A stretch of DNA of 22,085 nt. Origin: DATACN01 sp038215095 (GTDB taxonomy: Bacteria; Actinomycetota; Thermoleophilia; Solirubrobacterales; Thermoleophilaceae). The stretch spans positions 1-22,085 of the forward strand of contig JBBQRG010000051.1 of NCBI GenBank assembly GCA_038215095.1. The letters run 5' to 3'. The first letter of the stretch is position 1. Each line of letters starts with the position of its first letter. The notes under the pieces were generated by a model. That model worked only from the letters and a program-made list of their open reading frames with translations. It was not told where the DNA came from and did no database searches. The translations under genes were made by a program, and so were the position numbers. Positions 13,616 to 21,460 of the stretch are shown in pieces.

Positions 13616-14068
13616 ATGGCGCAGGCGATCCTCTTGAGGGATGTGGACACGCTCGGGGAGCGCGGTGAGGTCGTCGACGTCTCGGCGGGCTACTTGCGCA
13701 ACTACCTCGTCCCGCGCAAGCTCGCCCAGCCCGCCACCGACGCCTCGATCGCCGAGGCTCGCCGCCGCGAGGAGGCGGCCGAGCGGGCCGCCACCGAGGC
13801 CGCCGACCGCGCCGAGGAGACGGCGGGGCTGCTGCGCAAGACGGTGCTCACGATCTCCCACCAGGCCGGCGACGACGGCCGGTTGTTCGGCTCCGTCACC
13901 TCCCAGGAGATCGCCGATGCCGTGCGCCAGGCTCGCGGGCTGAAGCTCGACAAGCGCCGCATCCAGCTCGACGAGCCGATCCGGACCACGGGCACGCACA
14001 TGGTCACCGTGGAAATCTCCGACGGCGTGACCGCCGAGGTCAAGACCATCGTCACCCCGCAGGGGTGA
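13616..14068 (+). CDS. rplI: 50S ribosomal protein bL9
   Basis: 150 residues, the usual length. The N-terminal rRNA-binding domain is AILLRDVDTLGERGEVVDVSAGYLRNYLVPRKLA. It is followed by the long connecting helix (about 44-75, very Ala/Arg/Glu rich) and the C-terminal domain with DDGRLFGSVTSQEIADAV, DKRRIQLDEPIRTTGTH and VTAEVKTIV. bL9 sits at the L1 stalk base and helps keep the reading frame. ATG 13616 follows GGAGAG about 8 nt upstream, and the gene begins 16 nt after rpsR. It ends 12 nt before dnaB, the standard bacterial order. Confidence 0.97.
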   Translation: MAQAILLRDVDTLGERGEVVDVSAGYLRNYLVPRKLAQPATDASIAEARRREEAAERAATEAADRAEETAGLLRKTVLTISHQAGDDGRLFGSVTSQEIADAVRQARGLKLDKRRIQLDEPIRTTGTHMVTVEISDGVTAEVKTIVTPQG

Positions 14069-14080
14069 CCCCGGCCGGCC

Positions 14081-15490
14081 ATGGCAGTCTCCGTACCGCC
14101 TGAGGCCCAGCAAGCCGGCAGCGTCCCTCCACAGAACTCCGAGGCCGAGACCTCGGTCATAGGCGCCATCCTGCTAACCGAGCAGGCGCTCGACGGGGTG
14201 CTGCTCGAGGCGGGCCTGCGCGCCGACGACTTCTACCGCCCACGCCACCAGCTCATCTTCGCCTCGATGGTGCGGCTCAAGGAGAAGGCCGAGCCCGAGG
14301 CCGTCGACGCCCTTACTGTCTGCGACGACCTGCGCCGGGCCGGGCAGCTCGAGGAGGCCGGCGGCGAGGCCTACGTGCACTCGCTCCCCACGGTTGTCCC
14401 GGCGGTGGGCAACGTGCTGCACTACGCCCGCATCGTCAAGGAGTACTCGCTGCTGCGGCAGCTGCTCTTCGCCACGCGCGAGATCCAGGCCGAGGTCATG
14501 GGCCACCGCGGCGACCCGCAGGAGCTGATCGACCGCGCGGAGTCAACCCTCTTCCAGATCGGGCACGACGACGGCCGGGGCGAGATGCGCTCGATCGAGT
14601 CGGTGCTCCACGAGGAGATCGACAAGCTCGAGGAGCTATCTCGCGGCGGCGACGTCGGGCTTACCGGCACCCCCACCAGCTTCACCGACCTCGACGAGCT
14701 CACCGGCGGCTTCCAGCCCGGCAACCTCATCGTGCTGGCCGCGAGGCCATCCATGGGCAAGAGCACCCTGGCCACCAACATCGCCGAGAACGCGGCCATC
14801 GACCACAACCGCGCGGTGGCCCTCTTCTCGCTCGAGATGTCGGAGACCGAGCTGGCCCACCGCTTCATCGCTTCGCAGGCCAAGATCTCGAGCGACGAGC
14901 TGCGTAAGGGGCGCGTCAAGGCCGACCGCTGGCCGAAGGTGCTGAAGGCCGTCGAGAAGCTCGCCAGCTCGCCGATCTTCATCGACGACTCCAGCGACAT
15001 CGGCATCCTCGAGGTGCGCGCCAAGGCGCGGCGCCTGCACGCCAAGCACAACCTCGGCCTGCTGATCGTGGACTACCTGCAGCTGATGCGCCCGGACGGG
15101 CGCGCCGACAGCCGCGTCGAGCAGATCGGCCAGATCAGCCGCGGGCTGAAGATCCTCGCCCGCGAGCTGGAGATCCCTGTGATCGCGGTGTCACAGCTCT
15201 CACGGGCGGTCGAGTCCCGCAACCCACCCATTCCGATGCTGTCGGACCTGAGGGAATCGGGTCAGATCGAACAGGATGCAGACGTCGTCATGTTCGTCTA
15301 CCGCGACGAGTACTACAACAAGGAATCCGAGCGGTTGGGTGAGGCCGACGTGATCATGGCCAAGCACCGCAACGGGCCGATCGGCGAGGTCTCGCTCACG
15401 TTCCTGCCGAAGTATCCGCGCTTCACGAACATGTACCGGGAGCGCGCCGGCGAGCCCACCGTCCCGCTGTCGGACAACGGGGGCGGCTAG
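14081..15490 (+). CDS. dnaB: replicative DNA helicase DnaB
   Basis: 469 residues without an intein. The N-terminal collar domain begins after a short tail at PPQNSEAETSVIGAILL and carries the primase-binding helices; a linker helix lies at about 170-190. The RecA-like motor starts at about 195 (GTPTSFTDLDELTGGFQPGNLIVLAARPSMGKS), with Walker A around K227, ALFSLEMSETEL, Walker B LLIVDYLQLM with D331, and the sensor VIAVSQLSRAVESR followed by LSDLRESGQIEQDADVV. DnaB unwinds DNA at the fork as a hexamer. ATG 14081 has no strong SD, so coupling from rplI is likely. The next gene begins at the base following the stop and encodes a probable helicase loader. Confidence 0.97.
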   Translation: MAVSVPPEAQQAGSVPPQNSEAETSVIGAILLTEQALDGVLLEAGLRADDFYRPRHQLIFASMVRLKEKAEPEAVDALTVCDDLRRAGQLEEAGGEAYVHSLPTVVPAVGNVLHYARIVKEYSLLRQLLFATREIQAEVMGHRGDPQELIDRAESTLFQIGHDDGRGEMRSIESVLHEEIDKLEELSRGGDVGLTGTPTSFTDLDELTGGFQPGNLIVLAARPSMGKSTLATNIAENAAIDHNRAVALFSLEMSETELAHRFIASQAKISSDELRKGRVKADRWPKVLKAVEKLASSPIFIDDSSDIGILEVRAKARRLHAKHNLGLLIVDYLQLMRPDGRADSRVEQIGQISRGLKILARELEIPVIAVSQLSRAVESRNPPIPMLSDLRESGQIEQDADVVMFVYRDEYYNKESERLGEADVIMAKHRNGPIGEVSLTFLPKYPRFTNMYRERAGEPTVPLSDNGGG

Positions 15491-16225
15491 GTGTTGCGCC
15501 CGGTCCCCCACCGCGAGGACCCGGCCGCCCGCGACGACGCATCTTGCCCGCTCGGGAAGTGCGACGGCAGCGGCTGGCTGCTCGAGGAGGAGTCGAACAG
15601 CGCGCGGCCCTGCGCGTGCCGCGAGCGGCGTGTGAACAGCGCGGTCAGCGGCCGGATGGGCAGTGGCATCCCCAAGCGGTTCCGCGGCGTCTCGTTCGAG
15701 CGCAAGCCCATCTGCGACCTCGATCCTGGCCTGTTGCGCCACGTCCGCTCGTTCCTGGGAAACCTCGATCAGCACATCGAGGCCGGCCGCGGCCTGTGGT
15801 TCTCGGGCGACGTGGGCACCGGGAAGACGTCGCTGGCGATGCTTGTGTCACGGAGCGCGATCGAGGCCGGGCACTCCGTGGCGATCTACTCGCTCCCGCG
15901 GCTGCTCGCCGAGATCAAGGAGACCTACGACCGGGACTCCGACGACTCGTACATGACGCTGTTCCGCCGCCTCTGCGCGGTCGACCTGCTGCACCTCGAC
16001 GACCTGGGCGTCGAGCGGTCCACGGACTGGGTCCTCGAGCAGCTCTATTCGATCGTGAACGAGCGCTGGCAGGATCGCCGCTCGATCATCGTGACCTCGA
16101 ATCTCATGGACATGGACGAGCTCCGGAGCCAGATCGGCTTCAGGACGGTCTCCCGCCTGATCGAGATCTGTGACGAGCCGAATCCGATCTATGGCGTCGA
16201 TCTCCGCAACGCAGGCTGGGGCTAG
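15491..16225 (+). CDS. DnaC/DnaI-like AAA+ ATPase, probable helicase loader
   Basis: 244 residues. The N-terminus has cysteines in C-x4-C (CPLGKCDGSGW) and C-x-C (PCACRER), a likely zinc-binding module like the one at the N-terminus of DnaI/DnaC-type loaders from Firmicutes and their phages. The AAA+ domain has Walker A GDVGTGKTSLA with K112, Walker B DLLHLDDLG, sensor I IIVTSN and a likely arginine finger in FRTVSRLIEICDE. The GTG start directly follows the dnaB TAG, so translation is tightly linked, and the partner is presumably that helicase. IstB transposition helpers share the fold, but no transposase is near. Most actinobacteria rely on DciA for loading, so a dnaB-linked DnaC/DnaI-like protein is notable. 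The role is inferred from context. Confidence 0.85.
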   Translation: MLRPVPHREDPAARDDASCPLGKCDGSGWLLEEESNSARPCACRERRVNSAVSGRMGSGIPKRFRGVSFERKPICDLDPGLLRHVRSFLGNLDQHIEAGRGLWFSGDVGTGKTSLAMLVSRSAIEAGHSVAIYSLPRLLAEIKETYDRDSDDSYMTLFRRLCAVDLLHLDDLGVERSTDWVLEQLYSIVNERWQDRRSIIVTSNLMDMDELRSQIGFRTVSRLIEICDEPNPIYGVDLRNAGWG

Positions 16226-16228
16226 TCC

Positions 16229-16234
16229 TACACT
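16229..16234 (+). promoter_or_regulatory. -10 hexamer of a leaderless promoter for purA
   Basis: TACACT ends 8 nt before the purA ATG, the same spacing as at the TreT-type gene. No SD lies between it and the ATG, and no convincing -35 is seen. The predicted mRNA begins at or within two bases of the start codon. Confidence 0.55.
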
Positions 16235-16242
16235 CGAAGCCG

Positions 16243-17565
16243 ATGCCAGGAGTCGTAATAGTCGGCGCCCAGTGGGGCGATGAGGGCAAGGGCAAGGTCA
16301 TCGACTTGCTCGCCGAGCACGCCTCGCTGATCGTGCGCTTCCAGGGCGGCAACAACGCCGGCCACACGATCGTTCGCGGCGACGAGGTGTTCAAGTTCCA
16401 CCTCGTGCCGTCGGGCATCCTCTACCCCGGCAAGATCTGCGCGATCGGCAACGGGGTGGTGGTCGACCCGGCCGTGCTAACCGAGGAGATCGACGGGCTG
16501 CGGCGGCGGGGTGTGGACATCGGCGGCCTGCGCGTGTCCGCCAACGCGCACCTGATCATGCCGTACCACAAGCTCCTCGACCACGCTGGCGAGGCGAAGC
16601 TCGGCAAGCTGCAGATCGGCACCACGCGGCGCGGCATCGGCCCCTGCTACGCCGACAAGGCGGCGCGGCTAGGCATCCGCATGCAGGACCTGCTCGACGA
16701 GAAGATCCTGCGGCAGAAGATCAAGGCCGCGATGGAGCCCAAGCAGCTGATGCTGCGGCCGTTCGCGAAGGACCCGGCGCTCGACCTGCACACGATGACC
16801 GAGGACTACCGCACCTGCGGGCACCGCCTCGAGCCCTACATCGCCGACACGCCGCCGCTGGCGTGGCACGCGCTCGACGACGGCGAGCTAGTCCTGTTCG
16901 AGGGCGCCCAGGGCACCATGCTCGACATCGACCACGGGACCTATCCGTTCGTGACCTCCTCCAACCCGGTGGCGGGGGCGGCCTGCGTCGGCGCCGGGGT
17001 TGGGCCGAACTCGATCGACGACGTCTGGGGCGTCGCCAAGGCGTACGCCACGCGCGTGGGCGCCGGCCCGTTTCCCACCGAGCTCGACGACGACCTCGGC
17101 GAGCGCATGCGCCAGGCCGGGGGCGAGTTCGGCACCACCACCGGCCGCGCGCGGCGCACCGGCTGGCTCGACCTGGTCGGGCTGCGCTACGCCAAGCGCG
17201 TGAACGGCCTCACCGGCCTCGTGATCACCAAGCTCGACGTGCTCACCGGCATCGACCCGCTCAACGTGGCGGTGCGCTACACGGGGCCCGAGGGCGCAAC
17301 CTTCGACGAGTTCCCCTACCACCAGTCGATCCTGCACAAGGCGCGCGGCGACTACGTCGAGCTGCCCGGCTGGCACGAGGACATCCGCGGCGCGCGCTCG
17401 CTCGACGACCTGCCCGAGAACGCCCGCTCCTACCTCGACTACGTCAGCGACTTCCTCGGCATCCCGATCGTGATGATCGGCGTGGGGCCCGCCCGCGAAG
17501 AGATGATCTGGACCGGCGCGGGCGAGCACCTGCGCCCGGCGCCCGCGCAGCCCCCGCAGGCCTAG
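16243..17565 (+). CDS. purA: adenylosuccinate synthetase
   Basis: 440 residues, close to the usual length of about 430. It joins IMP and aspartate with GTP to make adenylosuccinate, the first step from IMP to AMP, in the cytoplasm. The N-terminus VIVGAQWGDEGKGKVIDLLA holds catalytic D13 and the GTP P-loop; H41 lies in GGNNAGHTIV. Further signatures are GTTRRGIGPCYADKAAR, LFEGAQGTMLDIDHGTYPFVTSSN, FGTTTGRARRTGWLDLV and the base-recognition sequence TKLDVL. The C-terminal tail is Pro/Ala rich. ATG 16243 follows the loader gene by 17 nt and sits behind a TACACT hexamer. The TAG stop is part of a CTAG shared with the stop of the convergent oxidoreductase remnant. Confidence 0.97.
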   Translation: MPGVVIVGAQWGDEGKGKVIDLLAEHASLIVRFQGGNNAGHTIVRGDEVFKFHLVPSGILYPGKICAIGNGVVVDPAVLTEEIDGLRRRGVDIGGLRVSANAHLIMPYHKLLDHAGEAKLGKLQIGTTRRGIGPCYADKAARLGIRMQDLLDEKILRQKIKAAMEPKQLMLRPFAKDPALDLHTMTEDYRTCGHRLEPYIADTPPLAWHALDDGELVLFEGAQGTMLDIDHGTYPFVTSSNPVAGAACVGAGVGPNSIDDVWGVAKAYATRVGAGPFPTELDDDLGERMRQAGGEFGTTTGRARRTGWLDLVGLRYAKRVNGLTGLVITKLDVLTGIDPLNVAVRYTGPEGATFDEFPYHQSILHKARGDYVELPGWHEDIRGARSLDDLPENARSYLDYVSDFLGIPIVMIGVGPAREEMIWTGAGEHLRPAPAQPPQA

Positions 17566-18304
17566 AGCGAGATCGCCAGCTTCCCGTGGGTGTGCTCGGC
17601 GGCGAGCGCCTGCATCGCGTCGCCGGCTTCGCCGAGGCCGTAGCCGCGCTGGATCGGCACCCGTAGCGAGCCCTTCTCCAGGAGCGAGCTGAGCCGCCGG
17701 TCGCGCCGAGCCCACGCAGGTAGCTCTCGTCCTCGGGCAGCCCGGCGGCGATGACCTGCGCCCCGGCGCGAGCGGCCAGCTGGACCGCGGAGCTCCCAGA
17801 CGCCGCCCGTCGCGCCGACGACGAAGAGGACGTCGCCGTGGCCGAGCTCGAGCGCATCGATGCAGCCGATCGCGGTGACGCCCGCCAGCGTAGCGGCGCC
17901 CGCTTCGGGCCACGCGTAGCGGCGCCCGCTTCGGGCCAGCCCACCTCGGCAGGCTTGCGGTCCACGAAGCCGTCGGCCGGAACGACCGTTAGCTCGGCCC
18001 AGCTGCCGTCGTGCACGTCGGGGGCGGCGTGGAGGAGGTAGCCATAGACCTCGTCGCCCTCCTGGTAGTCGTCCACGCCCGAGCCGACGCCCTGCACGAT
18101 GCCGGCGAAGTCGCGGCCTAGGACCACCGGGAAGCGGTAGTCGGCCATGCCCTTGAGCATCCCCGCCGCGATGGCCGAGTCCACCGGGTTGACTGACGAG
18201 GCGGTCACCCGGACCACCAGCTCCCCTTCGCCGGCCTCCGGGTCGGGCAGGTCGTCGTGCAGGGCCGGAGGCGCCTCGAAATCGTCGAGTGTGAACGCTC
18301 TCAC
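17562..18304 (-). pseudogene. broken zinc-independent quinone oxidoreductase (MDR family)
   Basis: The remnant begins at GTG 18304 (VRAFTLDDFEAPPAL) and reads well through VVLGRDFAGIVQGVGSGVDDY to GWPEAGAAT, near residue 130. It resembles NADP-dependent quinone reductase/alcohol dehydrogenase-like proteins of the medium-chain superfamily. Three lesions follow. A 26-nt tandem duplication at 17888-17938 shifts the frame. An extra base near 17798 restores it inside the Rossmann motif (VGATGGV-GSSAVQLAARAG). Near 17695-17703 the sequence jumps from LPEDESYLRGLGATGG to LSSLLEKGSLRVPIQ in another frame, losing roughly 70-100 codons. The C-terminus GLGEAGDAMQALAAEHTHGKLAISL is intact and ends at 17562. 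Base composition matches its neighbours, so decay appears recent. Assembly error at the duplication is an alternative, but the deletion argues for real decay. Confidence 0.85.
17888..17938 (+). repeat. 26-bp-period tandem duplication inside the oxidoreductase remnant
   Basis: The 25 bases at 17888-17912, starting GCGTAGCGGC, recur without mismatch at 17914-17938. Deleting one 26-nt unit restores the reading frame and gives GWPEAGAATLAGVTAIG, which is normal for the family. It therefore looks like a recent slippage or recombination duplication that broke the gene. Confidence 0.85.
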
Positions 18305-18310
18305 GCGCCC

Positions 18311-18316
18311 AGCTTA
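18311..18316 (-). promoter_or_regulatory. -10 candidate for the oxidoreductase remnant
   Basis: On the minus strand TAAGCT ends 6 nt before GTG 18304 and begins on the TAA stop of the RDD gene, as TAGTCT does on the stop before the TreT-type gene. It suggests a leaderless promoter that may still fire at the start of a dead gene. Confidence 0.35.
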
Positions 18317-19051
18317 GGCACGCATGACGTGGGTCGAGATGACCATGTCGTGCAGGGTGCGGTTCTCGTCGTCCCACAGCGGCCAGAGCCAGTCGATCAG
18401 CGTCGGGATCGAGAGGAAGAAGCCGCCCACGAAGCCGAACAGGAGGTTCTTCACCACGAACTCGCGCACGAAGGCGCTGCCCATCGTGAACGCCTCGCCG
18501 TTGTCGCGCACCACCCTGATGCCGACGATCTGCTTGCCGAAGGTCTGGCCGTTGCGCTCGCCCGGCCGCTTCATCAGCAGCGGGGCGTAGAACAGGATCG
18601 CGAAGGCGTAGGCCAGGACGCCGATCACGATGGTGACGGCGGCCCCGGCGTTGCTGCCCTGGGCGATCGCGATTGCCACGCCGATCAGCACGGCCACCGG
18701 GACCAGCAGGATCAGCGCGTCGAGCAGGGTGGCGCCCACGCGGCTGCCCCAGCCCGCCAGCGGCGCGCCCGCCCAAGCGCTCGGGGTCGGGGCCGGCGGT
18801 GCCTGCCAGCCGCCGGGCGGCTGCTGACCCCCGTAGGAAGGGGCGCCCGGAGGCGGTGGCGGCGGCTGCGGGCCCGCCGGCGACTGCGGACCTGCCGGGG
18901 ATTGGGGGGCCGCCGGTGGTGGCGGAGCCGCGGGCACCTCGGGCCCCCCGGCCGGGCTCTCCGGGCCGGCCGGGCTCTCGGGGCCGGCGGGCACGGGCGG
19001 CTGCCAGCCGGGCTCGGCGGGACGGTCGGGCGGAGGCGTTCCGGATTCCAT
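18314..19051 (-). CDS. RDD-family membrane protein with a long proline-rich N-terminus
   Basis: 245 residues from ATG 19051 (MESGTPPPDRPAEPGW); an open frame reaches 19096 but adds only 15 residues. Residues 1-110 are a disordered Pro/Gly/Ala/Gln region with repeated PAGPES and PAGPQS units. The RDD domain follows: WGSRVGATLLDALILLVPV (first helix with the R and D), a second helix pair (AAVTIVIGVLAYAFAILFY), GQTFGKQIVGIRVVRDNGE between helices, and a further hydrophobic segment before DDENRTLHDMVISTHVM. RDD proteins are widespread; some are linked to ion transport, but the function here is unknown. Actinobacterial versions often have such N-terminal regions. The gene starts 48 nt after the stop of the membrane-protein gene and may be the end of the same operon. 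Confidence 0.9.
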   Translation of the reverse strand: MESGTPPPDRPAEPGWQPPVPAGPESPAGPESPAGGPEVPAAPPPPAAPQSPAGPQSPAGPQPPPPPPGAPSYGGQQPPGGWQAPPAPTPSAWAGAPLAGWGSRVGATLLDALILLVPVAVLIGVAIAIAQGSNAGAAVTIVIGVLAYAFAILFYAPLLMKRPGERNGQTFGKQIVGIRVVRDNGEAFTMGSAFVREFVVKNLLFGFVGGFFLSIPTLIDWLWPLWDDENRTLHDMVISTHVMRA

Positions 19052-19099
19052 GCCGCCATTGAACCAGCCATGGGCGACGCCGGCTCGGCGCGCCAAGCC

Positions 19100-19774
19100 T
19101 CAGCCGGAAATGGCAGGGGCCAGCTCGGGGCCCTCGAGCACCAGCTCCTCGCCGCGGCGCAGGAAGCGCAGGCCGAGCGCCAGCGCGGCCAGCAGCGACA
19201 TGACCGCAAGCGTGATCTGCACGCTGAGCAGGCCCTCGCGCGTCCAGTAGACGTCCTCGAGGTCGAGCAGCAGGGCCGACTCGTCGAGCGTGAGCCCAAG
19301 GCCGACGCCGAAGGGCACGGCCAGCAGCGGCTCGACGTCCTCGTTGCGGGTGACGATGGCCGCGCCGCCGGCCGCGAACGCCAGAATGATCCCGGGCACG
19401 AAGTGGTGGATGCGGCGGCGGCCAAGCCGGAAGTCGCGGAACGGGCCGACGCGAGATGCCCGGCGCAGGCGGAAGGTCACGAAGCGGGCGGTGAGGAAGG
19501 TGGCCACAAACGCGGTGAGCAGGTTGAACATGGCGTTTTCGCGCCCCGATACCTCCTGGTAGCCGGCCACCGCCACCTGGGCGGTCTCGGCCACGGCCTC
19601 CTCGGCGGCGGTGAGCACGTCGTCGGTCTCACCGGGCAACGGCGCGGAGCCACGGTGCCAGACGCGGCCCAGCTCGCCGGCCAGGACGGCCAGCACGGTC
19701 CCGCCGGCCACTATGGCCAGCATCAGCGTGCGGCGGTCGGGCTCGAGCCGCTGCCGGCGCCGCCGGCCGATCAC
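19100..19774 (-). CDS. conserved integral membrane protein, function unknown
   Basis: 224 residues with about five hydrophobic segments: LMLAIVAGGTVLAVLAGELG near the start, MFNLLTAFVATFLTARFV, FVPGIILAFAAGGAAIV, a weaker segment FGVGLGLTLDESALLL, and SVQITLAVMSLLAALALGL close to the end. The central stretch RRRIHHFVPG and the later LTLDESALLLDLEDVYW look like conserved polar motifs inside or next to the membrane; similar hypothetical proteins occur in actinobacteria, and I know of no assigned function. GTG 19774 overlaps the stop of the acyltransferase (GTGA), so it is co-translated with the nucleotide-sugar genes. That coupling might indicate a role in surface glycan biology, but it proves nothing. 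Confidence 0.82.
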   Translation of the reverse strand: MIGRRRRQRLEPDRRTLMLAIVAGGTVLAVLAGELGRVWHRGSAPLPGETDDVLTAAEEAVAETAQVAVAGYQEVSGRENAMFNLLTAFVATFLTARFVTFRLRRASRVGPFRDFRLGRRRIHHFVPGIILAFAAGGAAIVTRNEDVEPLLAVPFGVGLGLTLDESALLLDLEDVYWTREGLLSVQITLAVMSLLAALALGLRFLRRGEELVLEGPELAPAISG

Positions 19775-20481
19775 CGCCAGCGCTCCAGCAGGTCCTCGTC
19801 GGGGACCTCGCGAACCTGGCGGGCCGGCACCCCCATGACCACGGCGCGCGCGGGCACGTCGGCCACCACCACCGCCCCGGCCGCCACGTAAGCCTCCTCC
19901 CCGACCTCGATCCCGGGCGCGATCACCGCGCCGCCCCCGATGCGGCAGGCGCGGCGCAGCTTCGGGCCCAGCAGCTCGTGATCGCGGGCATGGCGGGTCA
20001 TGGTGTTGTCGTTGGTCGTGGTCACGCCGGGCGCGACGAAGACCTCGTCCTCCACCGTCGTGAAGGCCGTGAGGTAGCAGCCGGTCTGGATCCGCACCGC
20101 TGAGCCGATGGTCACGTCGTTGTCCACCGCAGTGCCGCGGCCGACCACGGTGCCCTCACCGACAACGGCCCGCTCGCGTACGTGCGCCTGGTCCCCGATC
20201 ACCGCACCTGGGCCGATCCGGGCGCCGGCCACCACCACCGCGCCCGCGCAAACGGTGGCGCCCGCGCCGATCGTCGCGGGCGGCGGCGCCTCGCGGGAGG
20301 CCATCGAGCGCGGGCCGAGGGCGAGCGGCTTGCCGATCACTACGCCGTCCTGGATGCGCGCGCCCTCGCCCAGCACGGTGCCCGCGTGGATCACCACGTG
20401 GCCGCCCAGCTCGACGCTCTCGGGCAGCTCGACTCCGTCGCCCAGCAGCAGCCCCGGGGCGCGCTCAGACGGCCGCAGCAC
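19771..20481 (-). CDS. hexapeptide-repeat N-acetyltransferase (WbpD/WlbB-like)
   Basis: 236 residues forming a left-handed beta-helix of hexapeptide repeats, beginning at LLGDGVELPESVELGGHVVIHAG and running through GAGATVCAGAVVVAGARIGPGAVIGD to TGCYLTAFTTVEDEVFVAPGV. The loop TTNDNTMTRHARDHELLGPKLRRACRIGGGAVIAPG and the last coil AYVAAGAVVVADVPARAVVMGVPARQV are typical of sugar-nucleotide N-acetyltransferases that act after a 3-amino group is installed. Next to WbpB- and WbpA-like genes it most likely acetylates a UDP-3-amino-uronic acid with acetyl-CoA. GTG 20481 lies inside the end of the dehydrogenase gene and has GAGGAG about 8 nt upstream, supporting this start and a 17-nt overlap. Confidence 0.88.
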   Translation of the reverse strand: MLRPSERAPGLLLGDGVELPESVELGGHVVIHAGTVLGEGARIQDGVVIGKPLALGPRSMASREAPPPATIGAGATVCAGAVVVAGARIGPGAVIGDQAHVRERAVVGEGTVVGRGTAVDNDVTIGSAVRIQTGCYLTAFTTVEDEVFVAPGVTTTNDNTMTRHARDHELLGPKLRRACRIGGGAVIAPGIEVGEEAYVAAGAVVVADVPARAVVMGVPARQVREVPDEDLLERWR

Positions 20482-21460
20482 GGGAGCTCTCCTCGAGCGA
20501 CTCCTGCAGCGCAGCCAGCACGCGCACCACGCGCAGCCCGCTCTCGCCGCCCGAGCGCGGCTCGCCGCCGTCGGCGATCCGCTCCAGGAAGTGGCGGCAC
20601 TCGATGCGCAGCGGCTCCTCGTTCGGGATGCGGTAGTTGTGGGAGTCGCCGGAGCGCGCGATGTACTCGCCGTAGGAGGCGTAGTCCTCGTCGAAGCCCT
20701 TGTCGTAGACGGTCACCTTGCGCTCCAGCTCGATGTCATCGAAGGTGGCCATGCGCCGCGAGCCGACCACCGTAAAGCGCCGCTCCTTGTGCGGGTCGAG
20801 CCAGGACAGGTGCATGTGCGCGGCCAGGCCGGAGGGGAAGCGCAGGTAGCCGAACACCACGTCCTCGACCCCCTCGTTCACGTAGCTCTCGCCCACCGCG
20901 CGGCATTCGTAGGGCTCCTCGCCCGCCAGGCGGAGCAGCACGGACACGTCGTGCGCGCCGAGCGACCACAGCGCGTTCTCGTCGGAGCGCAGCTTGCCGA
21001 GGTTGAGGCGGTTCGAGTACACGTAGCGCACGTCGCCCAGCTCCCCCTCGTCGATCAGCTCGCGCAGGCGCTCGACACCGGGGTGGTACTCGAGCAGGTG
21101 GCCCACCATCAGCACCCTGCCTGCCGCGCGCGCCGCCTCCACCACGGCCTCGGCCTCCGCGACCGACTGGGCCAGCGGCTTCTCGACGAAGCAGTGCTTG
21201 CCGGCCCGCAGCACACGCTGGGCCAGCTCGGCGTGGCTGGGCACGTGCGTGGCCACCGCCACGGCGTCCAGCCCGTCATCGGCCAGCAGGTCGTCCAGCT
21301 CGCCGGTCACCTTGGCGTCCGGAAACTGCTCGCCCCAGCGCGCGCGTGCCTCCTCAGAGGCGTCGCAGAGCCAGGTCAGCTCGGCCTCGGGGAGGCGGTC
21401 GAAGTTGCGCGCCAGGTTCGGCCCCCAGTAGCCGAGGCCGACGACTCCGATGCGGGTCAC
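20465..21460 (-). CDS. Gfo/Idh/MocA oxidoreductase (WbpB/WlbA-like sugar 3-dehydrogenase)
   Basis: 331 residues. The Rossmann domain opens with TRIGVVGLGYWGPNLARNF, and the family motifs VEKPLAQS (catalytic Lys), MVGHLLEYHPGVERLRELI and ENALWSLGAHDVSVLL (His-Asp) follow. WbpB/WlbA oxidises C3 of UDP-GlcNAcA, the step before amination and N-acetylation in the synthesis of di-N-acetylated uronic acids. GTG 21460 overlaps the stop of the upstream UDP-sugar dehydrogenase (GTGA), and the end overlaps the acetyltransferase, so all three are coupled in pathway order. The aminotransferase of the pathway (WbpE/WlbC) is not in the window. Inositol or other sugar dehydrogenases share the fold, but the neighbours make the nucleotide-sugar role likely. 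Confidence 0.88.
   Translation of the reverse strand: MTRIGVVGLGYWGPNLARNFDRLPEAELTWLCDASEEARARWGEQFPDAKVTGELDDLLADDGLDAVAVATHVPSHAELAQRVLRAGKHCFVEKPLAQSVAEAEAVVEAARAAGRVLMVGHLLEYHPGVERLRELIDEGELGDVRYVYSNRLNLGKLRSDENALWSLGAHDVSVLLRLAGEEPYECRAVGESYVNEGVEDVVFGYLRFPSGLAAHMHLSWLDPHKERRFTVVGSRRMATFDDIELERKVTVYDKGFDEDYASYGEYIARSGDSHNYRIPNEEPLRIECRHFLERIADGGEPRSGGESGLRVVRVLAALQESLEESSRAAAV

Noticed and set aside
15491..16225. IstB transposition helper and hence an insertion sequence
   Set aside because: No transposase, terminal inverted repeats or target duplication lie around it. It sits exactly between dnaB and purA with the N-terminal cysteine module of helicase loaders.
17790..17940. Programmed frameshifting in the quinone oxidoreductase
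   Set aside because: The shifts come from a 26-nt duplication and a single-base insertion without slippery sites, and a further internal deletion removes part of the domain. Decay is the simpler explanation.
18870..18990. Short G/C-rich repeats in the RDD gene as a CRISPR-like or mobile repeat
   Set aside because: They are codon repeats for PAGPES and PAGPQS units in a disordered N-terminal region, contiguous and in frame, without spacers.
18257..19891. Long plus-strand open frame across the RDD and membrane-protein genes, and a similar one at 20108-21664
   Set aside because: The translations are His/Arg/Ala-rich antisense shadows typical of high-GC DNA. The minus-strand genes have recognisable domains and GTGA overlaps.
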